Assembly: GCA_035294565.1 (NCBI GenBank)
Contig: DATGKR010000130.1
Coordinates: forward strand, 1-31,002
Source of the DNA: DATGKR01 sp035294565
GTDB taxonomy: Bacteria > Actinomycetota > Acidimicrobiia > Acidimicrobiales > Palsa-688
Reading direction: 5' to 3'
Length of the DNA stretch: 31,002 bases
Under the pieces are notes generated by a model. That model saw only the letters and a list, made by a program, of their open reading frames with translations, was not told the origin of the DNA and did no database searches. Below, in pieces: positions 22,590 through 29,592 of this stretch (the stretch's first letter is position 1; every line of letters starts with the position of its first letter). A program made the position numbers and the translations under genes.

Positions 22590-23741
22590 TCAGCCGTTGG
22601 GCAGGATCAGGTACTTCCTGCCGGTCGCTTGGCGGCCGTAGGCGGCGGCCACCTCCGGGTCGAGGGCGCCGGCCAGGGTCACCGTTTCGCTGTAGCTGCT
22701 GGCGAAGGTGGTGGTGATGCCGGCGGCCACCCGCCGGCGCATGCGGCCGACCGCCTCGGGGCCGACCTTGGCCAAGAAGGACGTCAGCAACCATCCGCCC
22801 ACTCCCCACGCCATGCCGTAGCTGCGCGTCAGCTCCGTGGGGCGGCGGTCGAGACTTCCGTATATGTACACCTGCTTGTGCACCGCCGACCCGTAGCGGC
22901 TGAACCCGGCACCGGCGGAAGCCGCCGACTCCATGGCGCTCAGGACCCGCGACGCCATGGTCCCGCCACCGATCGCGTCGAAGCACAACGTCGCGCCGGT
23001 CTCTTTCACCGCCTCTACCAGTCCTCGCATGAAGTCGTCGCGGCTGGAGTCGCAGACCCGCTCGGCGCCGATCTGCGCCAGTATGCCCGCCTGCTCGGCG
23101 GAGCGGACGATGTTGACGAGCGGGATCCCTTCCTCTGTGCAGACCCGCTGCAGCATCTGCCCCAGGTTGGAGGCGGCGGCGGTGTGGACCAGCGCCGAGT
23201 GCCCTTCGGACCGCATCGTCTCCACCATGCCCAGCACGGTCATCGGGTTGACGAAGGACGAGGCGACGTCCCGGGCCCCCAACCCCTCGGGCGCGACCAG
23301 GCAGTCGGCGCTGCGGGCCAACCGGTACTGGCTGTACATCCCGCCTCCGGCGACAGCCACCACCTTGCCGACCAGGGCCGCGGACTCGGCGTCGGGCCCT
23401 GCTGCGACCACGGTGCCAGCCCCCTCATTGCCGGCGGGCATGGGCTGTCCGACCCGGGCCGCCGACGCCCGGGCCGCCGCTTCGGGAAGCGGCAGGGTGA
23501 GCTCCGGTCCGTCCCCGCCGGGCGTGCCGGCGCTGGGCGTCGCAGCCGCCGCCTTGTCGAGCTCGGCGCCGGCGAAGAGCAAACCGATGTCGGAGGGGTT
23601 GATGGGGGCGGCCTCGACGCGTACCAGCACTTCGCCCTCGCCGGGGAGAGGCACGTCCACCTCCTCCAGATAGAGCCGTACCTTTGCGTCGGCGGTCACC
23701 TCGCTGCGCAGGGCCTTGGCTCGGCGTGGGATCTCGGCCAT
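22590..23741 (-). CDS. Zinc-independent MDR family oxidoreductase (quinone/enoyl reductase-like)
   Basis: The 383-residue protein is a medium-chain dehydrogenase/reductase. Its GroES-like N-terminal part contains GEVLVRVEAAPINPSDIGLLFAG and PMPAGNEGAGTVVAAG. The NAD(P)-binding fold has SALVHTAAASNLGQMLQRVC, TGATLCFDAIGGGTMASRVL and a C-terminal SYSETVTLAGALDPEVAAAYGR segment. The cysteine/histidine zinc ligands of alcohol dehydrogenases are absent, which points to the quinone reductase/trans-2-enoyl reductase branch. An Ala/Pro-rich loop (about 58-95) is inserted in the N-terminal domain. The ATG comes three bases after the acyl-CoA synthetase stop, so the two are co-transcribed and may act on one CoA-linked substrate. 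Confidence 0.85.
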   Translation of the reverse strand: MAEIPRRAKALRSEVTADAKVRLYLEEVDVPLPGEGEVLVRVEAAPINPSDIGLLFAGAELDKAAAATPSAGTPGGDGPELTLPLPEAAARASAARVGQPMPAGNEGAGTVVAAGPDAESAALVGKVVAVAGGGMYSQYRLARSADCLVAPEGLGARDVASSFVNPMTVLGMVETMRSEGHSALVHTAAASNLGQMLQRVCTEEGIPLVNIVRSAEQAGILAQIGAERVCDSSRDDFMRGLVEAVKETGATLCFDAIGGGTMASRVLSAMESAASAGAGFSRYGSAVHKQVYIYGSLDRRPTELTRSYGMAWGVGGWLLTSFLAKVGPEAVGRMRRRVAAGITTTFASSYSETVTLAGALDPEVAAAYGRQATGRKYLILPNG

Positions 23742-23744
23742 GGC

Positions 23745-25346
23745 TCAGCCGACCATCCGGCTCCGGCCCTCCCAGTAGGGGGCTCTCAGGTCCTTCTTGA
23801 GGACTTTTCCGCTGGGGTTGCGGGGCAGCTCCTCCACCCATTCGACGCTGGTCGGGCACTTGAAGCCGGCGAGGCGCTCCCGGCACCAGGCCAGCAAGTC
23901 GGTGCCGGTCAGCTGGCTGCCCGTCACCTTGACCACGAAAGCCTTGGGCGTCTCGCCCCACTTGTCGTCGGGGACGCCTATCACGGCGACGTCGGACACC
24001 TCTGGATGGGACATGATGGCGTTCTCGACCTCCGCAGGGTAGATGTTCTCACCTCCCGAGACGATCATGTCCTTGACCCGGTCGTGGATGTAGACGTAAC
24101 CGTCGGCGTCGCGGTAGCCCGCGTCACCGGTCCGAAGCCAGCCGTCCTCCACGATGGTCGCGGCCGTTTGCTCGGGCATCTTGGCATAGCCTTTCATGAC
24201 CGTCGGGCCTTTGATCCAGATCTCGCCCACCTCACCGGCTGCCACGTCGCGCCCTTCCGCCGGGTCGACGATCCGCACCTCGGTGCCGGGGGTCGGCAGC
24301 CCGGCGGCGCGCAGCCGGTGGCGGCGAGGTCCGTCGGGATCGTGGTCATCTGCTGGTAGGTACACGACCGTGCCGGTCGTCTCGGTCAGCCCGTAGGCCT
24401 GCACGAAGCTGCACCCGAAGGTGCGGATCGAGGCGGCCAGCACCTTCTCGGAGATCGGCGACGCCCCGTAGAGGATGGCCCGAAGAGCCGAGAAGTCGCG
24501 ATCGGCGACTCCGGGAACCGCGAGCATGAACTGGAGCACGGCAGGGACGAGGAAGGCGTGGCTGATCCCTTCGGCGACAATTAGGTCGACGAGCGCCGAC
24601 GGCACGAGGTCCCTCACCAGCACGTTGGTAGCGCCCTGGGCGAAGCCGGCGAGTGCCCACCCGCCGCCGCCGATGTGGTACAGCGGCATGGCAACCAGGC
24701 TGACCGAGTCGGCTCCCAAGCCCATGACGGCCGGGTAGAGGTCCATGGCAGCGGACAGGTTCGCCTGGGTCAGCTGGACCCCTTTGGGCCGGCCCGTCGT
24801 TCCCGACGAGTACAGCTGGTAGGCGACGTCGGCCGGCTCTGCGGAGTGGCCGGGATCCTCAGCGGGGTGGCGGTCACGCCAGCTCGAGTAATCCGCGTGG
24901 GCTCCCGCGCCGGACTGCTGATGGCCGTCGGCAGCTCCCATGACCACGACCGCCACCCCGCGAAGCTGGCTCGACACCTTGTCCACCCCGGCGGCGAACT
25001 CCTGGCCGACGAAGAAGATCGGGGCCTCGCTGTCAACCACGACGGTTGCGACCTCCGGCGGAGCCAGGCGGAAGTTGACCGGGCAGGGGACGGCCCCAAG
25101 CTTGGCGGCGCCGAAGAAGATCTCGATCTGCTCAGGGCTGTTCTTGTCGAGGAACGCCACCCTTTCGCCTGCTCGCACCCCCGACGCCGCCAGCGCCGTC
25201 GCCACGCGGTTGGAACGCTCGTCCAGCTCGCGGTAGGTGAGCTGGATTCCGTTCCCGCAGCGAAGGGCAGGGTGGTCGGGCCGGACCGCTGCCCAGAAGC
25301 GAAGGAAGCCAGCCGTGGTTCTACTCTCGGCGGGCACGGCGGTCAC
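23745..25346 (-). CDS. Acyl-CoA synthetase (FadD-like AMP-binding enzyme)
   Basis: The 533-residue protein belongs to the ANL adenylating superfamily, activating a carboxylic acid to acyl-AMP and then acyl-CoA. It has the P-loop YSSGTTGRPKG (179-189), FVQAYGLTETTG, and WLRTGDAGYRDADGYVYIHDRVKDMIVSGGENIYPAEVE spanning the hinge. The catalytic lysine K514 lies in NPSGKVLKKDL. Substrate (fatty, aromatic or other acid) cannot be read from sequence. A nonessential Ala/Gly/His-rich loop occurs near 140-172. The GTG start lacks a ribosome-binding site but has a TAGGAT box eight bases upstream, suggesting a leaderless message. Confidence 0.92.
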   Translation of the reverse strand: MTAVPAESRTTAGFLRFWAAVRPDHPALRCGNGIQLTYRELDERSNRVATALAASGVRAGERVAFLDKNSPEQIEIFFGAAKLGAVPCPVNFRLAPPEVATVVVDSEAPIFFVGQEFAAGVDKVSSQLRGVAVVVMGAADGHQQSGAGAHADYSSWRDRHPAEDPGHSAEPADVAYQLYSSGTTGRPKGVQLTQANLSAAMDLYPAVMGLGADSVSLVAMPLYHIGGGGWALAGFAQGATNVLVRDLVPSALVDLIVAEGISHAFLVPAVLQFMLAVPGVADRDFSALRAILYGASPISEKVLAASIRTFGCSFVQAYGLTETTGTVVYLPADDHDPDGPRRHRLRAAGLPTPGTEVRIVDPAEGRDVAAGEVGEIWIKGPTVMKGYAKMPEQTAATIVEDGWLRTGDAGYRDADGYVYIHDRVKDMIVSGGENIYPAEVENAIMSHPEVSDVAVIGVPDDKWGETPKAFVVKVTGSQLTGTDLLAWCRERLAGFKCPTSVEWVEELPRNPSGKVLKKDLRAPYWEGRSRMVG

Positions 25347-25360
25347 GGCCGGAGATCCTA
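25347..25360 (-). promoter_or_regulatory. Candidate leaderless promoter (-10 box) of the acyl-CoA synthetase operon
   Basis: On the minus strand TAGGAT (25360-25355) is followed by eight bases and the GTG at 25346. No Shine-Dalgarno sequence or obvious -35 is present. The inverted-repeat element at 25368-25439 begins where the -35 region and spacer would lie, so a regulator binding there could control this promoter. Confidence 0.42.
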
Positions 25361-25367
25361 AGGGCCC

Positions 25368-25443
25368 GGCTACCTGCTCGGCAGGTGAATCAGGTCCGTC
25401 GCGGTGCTATTCGGCGCCGCCCGACCCAAGCAGGTAGCCTTTT
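25368..25443 (+). promoter_or_regulatory. Three-segment inverted-repeat element between the acyl-CoA synthetase and whiG
   Basis: Segment 1, GGCTACCTGCT (25368-25378), is perfectly complementary to segment 3, AGCAGGTAGCC (25429-25439), which is followed by TTTT. Segment 2, GCAGGT (25381-25386), can instead pair with ACCTGC of segment 1 in a tight hairpin with loop TCG. Within the enclosed 50 bases, GCGGTGC and GCGCCGC can form a further stem with one G-U pair. It could be a pair of protein-binding sites next to the minus-strand promoter, or a transcribed attenuator-like RNA ahead of whiG. The remaining bases to 25610 hold no gene that I can support. Confidence 0.5.
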
Positions 25444-25634
25444 CGGCGGTGTGCAGGCAGCGCAGTCCGTCGTGCTCGGTGGCAAGCCTTGTGTCAGTCA
25501 CAGGTTCGCGTGCTTCGGCTGCCAAACGGCGGGCGGGAGGGCTCCCGCGGCCGCGCCACGGGCGGCCCGACTCCGACCTGACGGCGGGGACGGCTCGAGA
25601 CGCGTTCGGGATGCCCGGGCGGCGGGGCTGAGCG

Positions 25635-26468
25635 ATGCCCGGGGGAAACGAGCCGGGGCGGGAGGAACCCGCCCGCTTGGCCGAGGGGGAGGGCTCTGTC
25701 GGTGCTCGGGCCGAGGCCGACCAGCTGTGGGCCGAGTACAAGCGGACCGGCGACCGGACGGTACGCGACCAGCTGATCATCCGCTACTCGCCGCTGGTGA
25801 AATTCGTCGCCGGCCGGGTCTCCGCCGGTCTTCCCCACAGCATCGAGCAGGCCGACCTTGTCAGCTACGGAATGTTCGGGCTGATCGACGCCATCGAGAA
25901 GTTCGACGCCGAGCGCAACATCAAGTTCGAAACCTACGCGATCACCCGGATCAAAGGGGCGATCATCGACGAGTTGCGCTCCATCGACTGGGTGCCCCGT
26001 TCGGTGCGAACCAAGGCCCGTTCGGTCGAGCGGGCTTATGCCACGCTCGAGGCGTCGCTCGGTCGAGCGCCGACGGACGCCGAGGTGGCCGCCGAGCTCG
26101 GCATCTCCGAAGCCGACCTCCTGTCGATCTTCGGCCAGATCTCCTACATAGGCCTCGTGGGCCTCGATGAGGTGATCTCGGGCGGCGACTCGGACCGGGG
26201 TGAGTCGATGACGCTCGGCGACACCCTCGCCGACCGGGGGGAGGGGCCCGTAGCAGCCTTCGAGGTCGAGGAGATGAAGCAGATTCTCGCCGGGGCCATC
26301 AACCGGCTGGGCGACCGGGAGAAGATGGTCCTCAGCCTGTACTACTACGAGAACCTCACCCTGGCCCAGATCGGCCAGGTGCTCGGCGTGACCGAGAGCC
26401 GGGTGTGCCAGATCCACACCAAGGCCGTGATGCAGCTGCGCGGCCGGCTCAGCCTGGCCGACCGCTGA
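25635..26468 (+). CDS. whiG: WhiG/FliA-type RNA polymerase sigma factor (sigma-28 family)
   Basis: The 277-residue sigma factor has region 2 (LIIRYSPLVKFVAGRVSAGLP, ADLVSYGMFGLIDAIEKFD, FETYAITRIKGAIIDELRSIDWVPRSVR), region 3, and region 4 with REKMVLSLYYYENLTLAQIGQVLGV and TESRVCQIHTKAV. This is the group 3 layout of FliA and WhiG. In Streptomyces, WhiG controls spore development and lies just before rpsB, as here, and so WhiG is the better name; flagellar use cannot be excluded. The N-terminal 35 residues are acidic and poorly conserved. A six-codon ORF (25611-25631) with the same ATGCCCGGG start ends three bases before the ATG. No anti-sigma gene is adjacent. Confidence 0.92.
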   Translation: MPGGNEPGREEPARLAEGEGSVGARAEADQLWAEYKRTGDRTVRDQLIIRYSPLVKFVAGRVSAGLPHSIEQADLVSYGMFGLIDAIEKFDAERNIKFETYAITRIKGAIIDELRSIDWVPRSVRTKARSVERAYATLEASLGRAPTDAEVAAELGISEADLLSIFGQISYIGLVGLDEVISGGDSDRGESMTLGDTLADRGEGPVAAFEVEEMKQILAGAINRLGDREKMVLSLYYYENLTLAQIGQVLGVTESRVCQIHTKAVMQLRGRLSLADR

Positions 26469-26497
26469 GCCGCCGCTGGCGGAGCGCTCCCGGTAGG

Positions 26498-26536
26498 CGT
26501 CGCGCCCGAGCAGCGACAGCACGGGTCGGCGCGACG
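26498..26536 (+). terminator. Possible transcription terminator after whiG (long-arm inverted repeat)
   Basis: cgtcgcgcc (26498-26506) is perfectly complementary to ggcgcgacg (26528-26536), with a 21-base loop, 30 bases after the whiG stop. There is no U-run, so intrinsic termination is doubtful, and GC-rich DNA produces such stems by chance. The rest of the space up to the TAGGAT box at 26621 shows no gene. Confidence 0.22.
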
Positions 26537-26620
26537 TGATGGAGCAGCTGGCGCCGCGCCGCTGAGCTGAGAGCGGCTCGGGCGGCCCCGCAGGGACCGC
26601 GGCCCTCGGGCCAGGCGCGC

Positions 26621-26750
26621 TAGGATGGCGGCCCGCCGCCGAACCGTTCGGCAGCCGCGGAACCCCTCCCGGCGCACCCACGGTCGCCTCCGCCCCCGAA
26701 AAGGCACGGGCGCTAGCGCCGGGTTGGACCCTCAACCGATGGGAAGGAGT
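26621..26750 (+). promoter_or_regulatory. rpsB promoter box and structured leader
   Basis: TAGGAT at 26621-26626 is a probable -10 box without a clear -35. The leader of about 127 bases holds hairpin GCCGAA-CCG-TTCGGC (26638-26652), the 12-base palindrome GGCGCTAGCGCC (26709-26720), and GGTTG-gaccct-CAACC (26722-26737). The last stem lies directly before the strong binding site ggaaggagt (26742-26750). S2 autoregulates through its leader in some bacteria; whether this is such a leader is an inference. Confidence 0.42.
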
Positions 26751-26760
26751 CACATTTCGA

Positions 26761-27885
26761 ATGGCTGTCGTCACCATGAGGCAGTTGCTGGAGGCGGGCG
26801 TCCACTTCGGCCACCAGACCCGGCGTTGGAACCCGAAGATGAAGCGGTTCATCTTCTGTGAACGCAACGGCATCTACATAATCGACCTGAACCAGACACT
26901 CGAGAGGATCGATGTCGCCTACTCGTTCGTCAGGGACCTGGTCGCCGGCGGAGGCACCATCCTCTTCGTGGGGACGAAGAAGCAAACCCAGGATCCCATA
27001 GCCCGATACGCAACCCAGTGCGGCATGCCCTACGTGAACGAACGGTGGCTCGGCGGGATGCTCACCAACTTTTCGACCATCGCCGGGCGAGTCGGCAAGA
27101 TGCAGGAGTACGAGCGGATGCAGGCCGCTGGCGACTTCGACGCCATGCCCAAGAAGGAAGCGCTCATACTCAGCCGCGAGCTCGAGAAGCTGCGGCGCAA
27201 CCTGGGCGGGATCCGCACCATGACCCGCCCGCCCGACGCCGTCTTCGTCATCGACACGAAGAAGGAGCACATCGCCGTGACGGAGGCGAACAAGCTGGGC
27301 ATTCCGATCGTCGCCGTCGTGGACACCAACTGCGACCCCGACGTGATCACCTACGTGATCCCGGGGAACGACGACGCCATCCGGGCCGGGAACCTGATGT
27401 GCCGGATCGTCGCCGACGCTGTCGAAGAAGGCAGGTTCATCGCCTCCGGGCGCGCCGCCCGCGCCGGCGGGGCGGCGGCGACCGCGGAGCCCCGCCGTCT
27501 CACTCCCGAGGAGGAGGCCGCCCGGGAGGCGCAGCAGCGGGAGGCTCGGCGCCAGGCGGCCGCCGCGCAGGCAGAGCGGGAAGCCAGGCTGGCCGCCGGC
27601 TCGCCGGCCGTGAACCCGGCGGGGAGCGCGCAGGATGCCGGGACGCCAACAGACACCGGGGCGCAAGAAACCGCCGGGGCGCATGAAACCGCCGGCGAGC
27701 AAGGACCCGCCGGCGAGCAAGGACCCGCCGGCGAGCAAGGACCCGCCGGGACGGCAGTGATCACCTCGGGCCTCGGCGAAGCGGGCGAAGCGCCGAGCGG
27801 CGGCGAGGGCTCCGCGGTCGCCGAGCCCGCCGCGGCTCCCGCCGGGTCCCAGGCGGCCGTGAACCAGTCAGGATCGGAGGAGTAG
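26761..27885 (+). CDS. rpsB: 30S ribosomal protein S2 with long low-complexity C-terminal tail
   Basis: Residues 1 to about 235 are a complete S2: MAVVTMRQLLEAGVHFGHQTRRWNPKM, FVGTKKQTQDPI, VNERWLGGMLTNFSTI, FVIDTKKEHIAVTEANKLGIPIVAVVDTNCDPD, and the IPGNDDAIRA block. S2 completes the 30S platform and helps recruit S1. The 374-residue product has a tail of about 135 residues. Its first part is charged (EEEAAREAQQREARRQAAAAQ). Six-residue repeats (ETAGAH, GPAGEQ) and an Ala/Gly/Glu end follow. The ATG has an excellent ribosome-binding site at 26742-26750. tsf follows after four bases, as in nearly all bacteria. Confidence 0.96.
   Translation: MAVVTMRQLLEAGVHFGHQTRRWNPKMKRFIFCERNGIYIIDLNQTLERIDVAYSFVRDLVAGGGTILFVGTKKQTQDPIARYATQCGMPYVNERWLGGMLTNFSTIAGRVGKMQEYERMQAAGDFDAMPKKEALILSRELEKLRRNLGGIRTMTRPPDAVFVIDTKKEHIAVTEANKLGIPIVAVVDTNCDPDVITYVIPGNDDAIRAGNLMCRIVADAVEEGRFIASGRAARAGGAAATAEPRRLTPEEEAAREAQQREARRQAAAAQAEREARLAAGSPAVNPAGSAQDAGTPTDTGAQETAGAHETAGEQGPAGEQGPAGEQGPAGTAVITSGLGEAGEAPSGGEGSAVAEPAAAPAGSQAAVNQSGSEE
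27655..27744 (+). repeat. 18 bp in-frame tandem repeat encoding the S2 tail hexapeptides
   Basis: Three perfect copies of gccggcgagcaaggaccc occupy 27691-27708, 27709-27726 and 27727-27744, and two degenerate copies lie at about 27655-27690. They encode GEQGPAGEQGPAGEQGPAG preceded by ETAGAHETAG. The perfect identity at DNA level suggests recent slippage expansion; copy number is likely to vary between strains. Confidence 0.9.
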
Positions 27886-27889
27886 GGCG

Positions 27890-28693
27890 TTGGCAGAGTT
27901 CTCCGCGCAGGATGTCAAGGCGCTTAGAGACGCGACGGGTGCCGGGATGATGGACGCCAAGCGCGCCCTGGCCGAGACTGGTGGCGACCCCGTCGCCGCG
28001 ACCGCATGGCTGCGCGAGCGCGGGCTCGGGAAGGCTGCTGAGCGCGCCGGGCGCGAGAGCGCCGAGGGGGCGGTGGCCGTGGCGCGCTCCGGCAACGCCG
28101 CAGCCCTCGTCGAGCTCAAGTCCGAGACGGACTTCGTGGCGAAGTCGCCCCAGTTCGTCCGGCTCGTCGAGGAGCTCGCACGGGCCGTCGCCGAAGAGGG
28201 AGAGGCGGCCGTCGAGAACCGCAAGGACGCCGTCGACGACCTGCGCCTCACCTTGAAGGAGAACATCCAGGTCGGCAACGTCACCCGCTTCGTCGCCGAT
28301 CCCGGGCACGTGCTCGACTCCTACGTCCACATCCAGAACGGCCGGGGGGTCAACGGCGTCCTCGTCGAGCTGGAAGGGGGTACGGCGGAGCTGGCCCACG
28401 ACATCGCCGTCCACATCGCCTTCGGGAGGCCCGCGGCCGTCACGCGCGACGAGGTGCCCGCCGACGAGGTCGCAGCCGAACGCGCCACCTTGGAGGCTCA
28501 GACGCGAAACGAGGGCAAGCCGGAGGCGGCGATCCCGAAGATCGTCGAGGGGAAGCTGGCGGGCTGGTACAAGCGGGTGCCCGGTGGAGTCCTCGTGGAG
28601 CAGCCCTACGCCAAGGACGACAAGCTGACGGTCGCACAGGTGCTCGGCCAGGCGCGTGTTGTCCGCTTCGCCCAGTCCGTGATCGGAGGCTAG
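27890..28693 (+). CDS. tsf: Translation elongation factor Ts
   Basis: EF-Ts is the nucleotide exchange factor for EF-Tu. The 267-residue product has the N-terminal UBA-like domain (SAQDVKALRDATGAGMMDAKRAL), followed by GLGKAAERAGRESAEG. The core motif SETDFVAKSPQF contains the conserved TDFVA that inserts into EF-Tu, and YVHIQNGRGVNGVLVEL follows. The TTG start is preceded by ggaggag overlapping the rpsB end. No alternative start would retain the UBA domain. Confidence 0.96.
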   Translation: MAEFSAQDVKALRDATGAGMMDAKRALAETGGDPVAATAWLRERGLGKAAERAGRESAEGAVAVARSGNAAALVELKSETDFVAKSPQFVRLVEELARAVAEEGEAAVENRKDAVDDLRLTLKENIQVGNVTRFVADPGHVLDSYVHIQNGRGVNGVLVELEGGTAELAHDIAVHIAFGRPAAVTRDEVPADEVAAERATLEAQTRNEGKPEAAIPKIVEGKLAGWYKRVPGGVLVEQPYAKDDKLTVAQVLGQARVVRFAQSVIGG

Positions 28694-28718
28694 ATCCGGC
28701 CACTACAGTAGGAGGCCC

Positions 28719-29474
28719 GTGACGCAAACCCCGGGCCGAGCACCGTCCCCGCCAGTGCCCCCGTGGCGACGGGTCGTGCTCAAGCTTTCCGGCGAGGCGT
28801 TCGCCAGCGGCGCCGCCGACGAGACGATCGACGGGGAGGTGGTCGAAAGGATCGCCAAGGAGATCGCCGAGGCGCGCGCGGAGTTGGGCACCGAGATCGC
28901 GGTGGTCGTCGGAGGGGGCAACATCTGGCGGGGTGCCACCGGCTCTGCGACCGGGATGGACCGGGCGAGCGCCGACTACATGGGGATGCTCGCCACGGTG
29001 ATCAACGCCTTGGCGCTCCAGGACGCCCTCGAACGCCAGGGTCAACCCACCAGGGTGCAGACCGCCATCGGCATGTCCCAGATCGCCGAGCCGTACATCC
29101 GTCTCAGGGCCATACGGCATCTGGAGAAGGGTCGGGTGGTGGTCTTCGCCGCCGGCACCGGCAACCCGTTCTTCACGACCGACACCGCCGGTGCCCTCAG
29201 GGCGATCGAGATCGAAGCCGACGTCCTGTTCAAGGGCACCCACGGCGACGTCGACGGCGTCTACGACTCGGACCCTCGCGTCAACCGGTCGGCCCGGCTC
29301 CTTAACGACATCGGCTTCGACGAGGTCATCGCCAAGGGCCTGCGGGCGATGGACCTGACGGCGATCACCCTGTGCAGGGAGAACAACCTGCCCATCCGGG
29401 TCTTCTCGATCATGGAGCCGGGCAACCTGCGTCGCGCACTCCAGGGTGAGGCGATCGGTACGCTTGTCTCCTGA
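28719..29474 (+). CDS. pyrH: UMP kinase
   Basis: UMP kinase phosphorylates UMP to UDP in pyrimidine synthesis. The 251-residue product has the amino-acid-kinase fold motifs VVLKLSGEAFA, VVVGGGNIWRG, GMDRASADYMGMLATVINALALQDALE, VVFAAGTGNPFFTTDTAGALRAIEIEAD and GVYDSDPRVN. The GTG start has gtaggagg upstream and a TACAGT (28704-28709) that may be a -10 box. The first 16 residues (TQTPGRAPSPPVPPW) are an unstructured extension. Position between tsf and frr is the standard bacterial order. Confidence 0.96.
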   Translation: MTQTPGRAPSPPVPPWRRVVLKLSGEAFASGAADETIDGEVVERIAKEIAEARAELGTEIAVVVGGGNIWRGATGSATGMDRASADYMGMLATVINALALQDALERQGQPTRVQTAIGMSQIAEPYIRLRAIRHLEKGRVVVFAAGTGNPFFTTDTAGALRAIEIEADVLFKGTHGDVDGVYDSDPRVNRSARLLNDIGFDEVIAKGLRAMDLTAITLCRENNLPIRVFSIMEPGNLRRALQGEAIGTLVS

Positions 29475-29522
29475 GGACCGCAGCCGCAGATACCCGCCTC
29501 GGGCGGAGGGATGGAGGTTCGC

Positions 29523-29588
29523 ATGACAACGGGATCCCCGCGAACGGTCGTACACCGCAAGCCCGCCGCCCTCCCAGGCGGGGGTTGA
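29523..29588 (+). CDS. Possible 21-codon mini-ORF between pyrH and frr
   Basis: ATG at 29523 has GGAGG (29513-29517) five bases upstream, a textbook ribosome-binding site, and begins MTTGSPRTVVHRKPAALP before a glycine-rich end. An in-frame ATG at 29511 would add MEVR. The stop lies four bases before the frr start, so ribosomes could pass on to frr. The 3' part can fold as CCCGCC-gccctccca-GGCGGG. I do not recognise the peptide; it could be a leader peptide or chance in the 118-base gap. Confidence 0.3.
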   Translation: MTTGSPRTVVHRKPAALPGGG

Positions 29589-29592
29589 CGGA

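Noticed and set aside
25368..25439. A 72-base segment with complementary GGCTACC/GGTAGCC ends, resembling a tRNA acceptor stem
   Set aside because: There is no T-arm consensus (GGTTCRANTCC), no D-arm and no placeable anticodon arm; the pairing extends to 11 bp, longer than an acceptor stem.
25370..25780. Minus-strand 136-codon open frame across the whiG upstream region
   Set aside because: Its translation shows no recognisable domain and it covers the start of whiG; better explained as non-coding DNA with chance openness.
26469..26620. Possible remnant coding sequence between whiG and the rpsB promoter
   Set aside because: Both strands were read; the translations are short or Arg-rich with no similarity I recognise, so no pseudogene is called.
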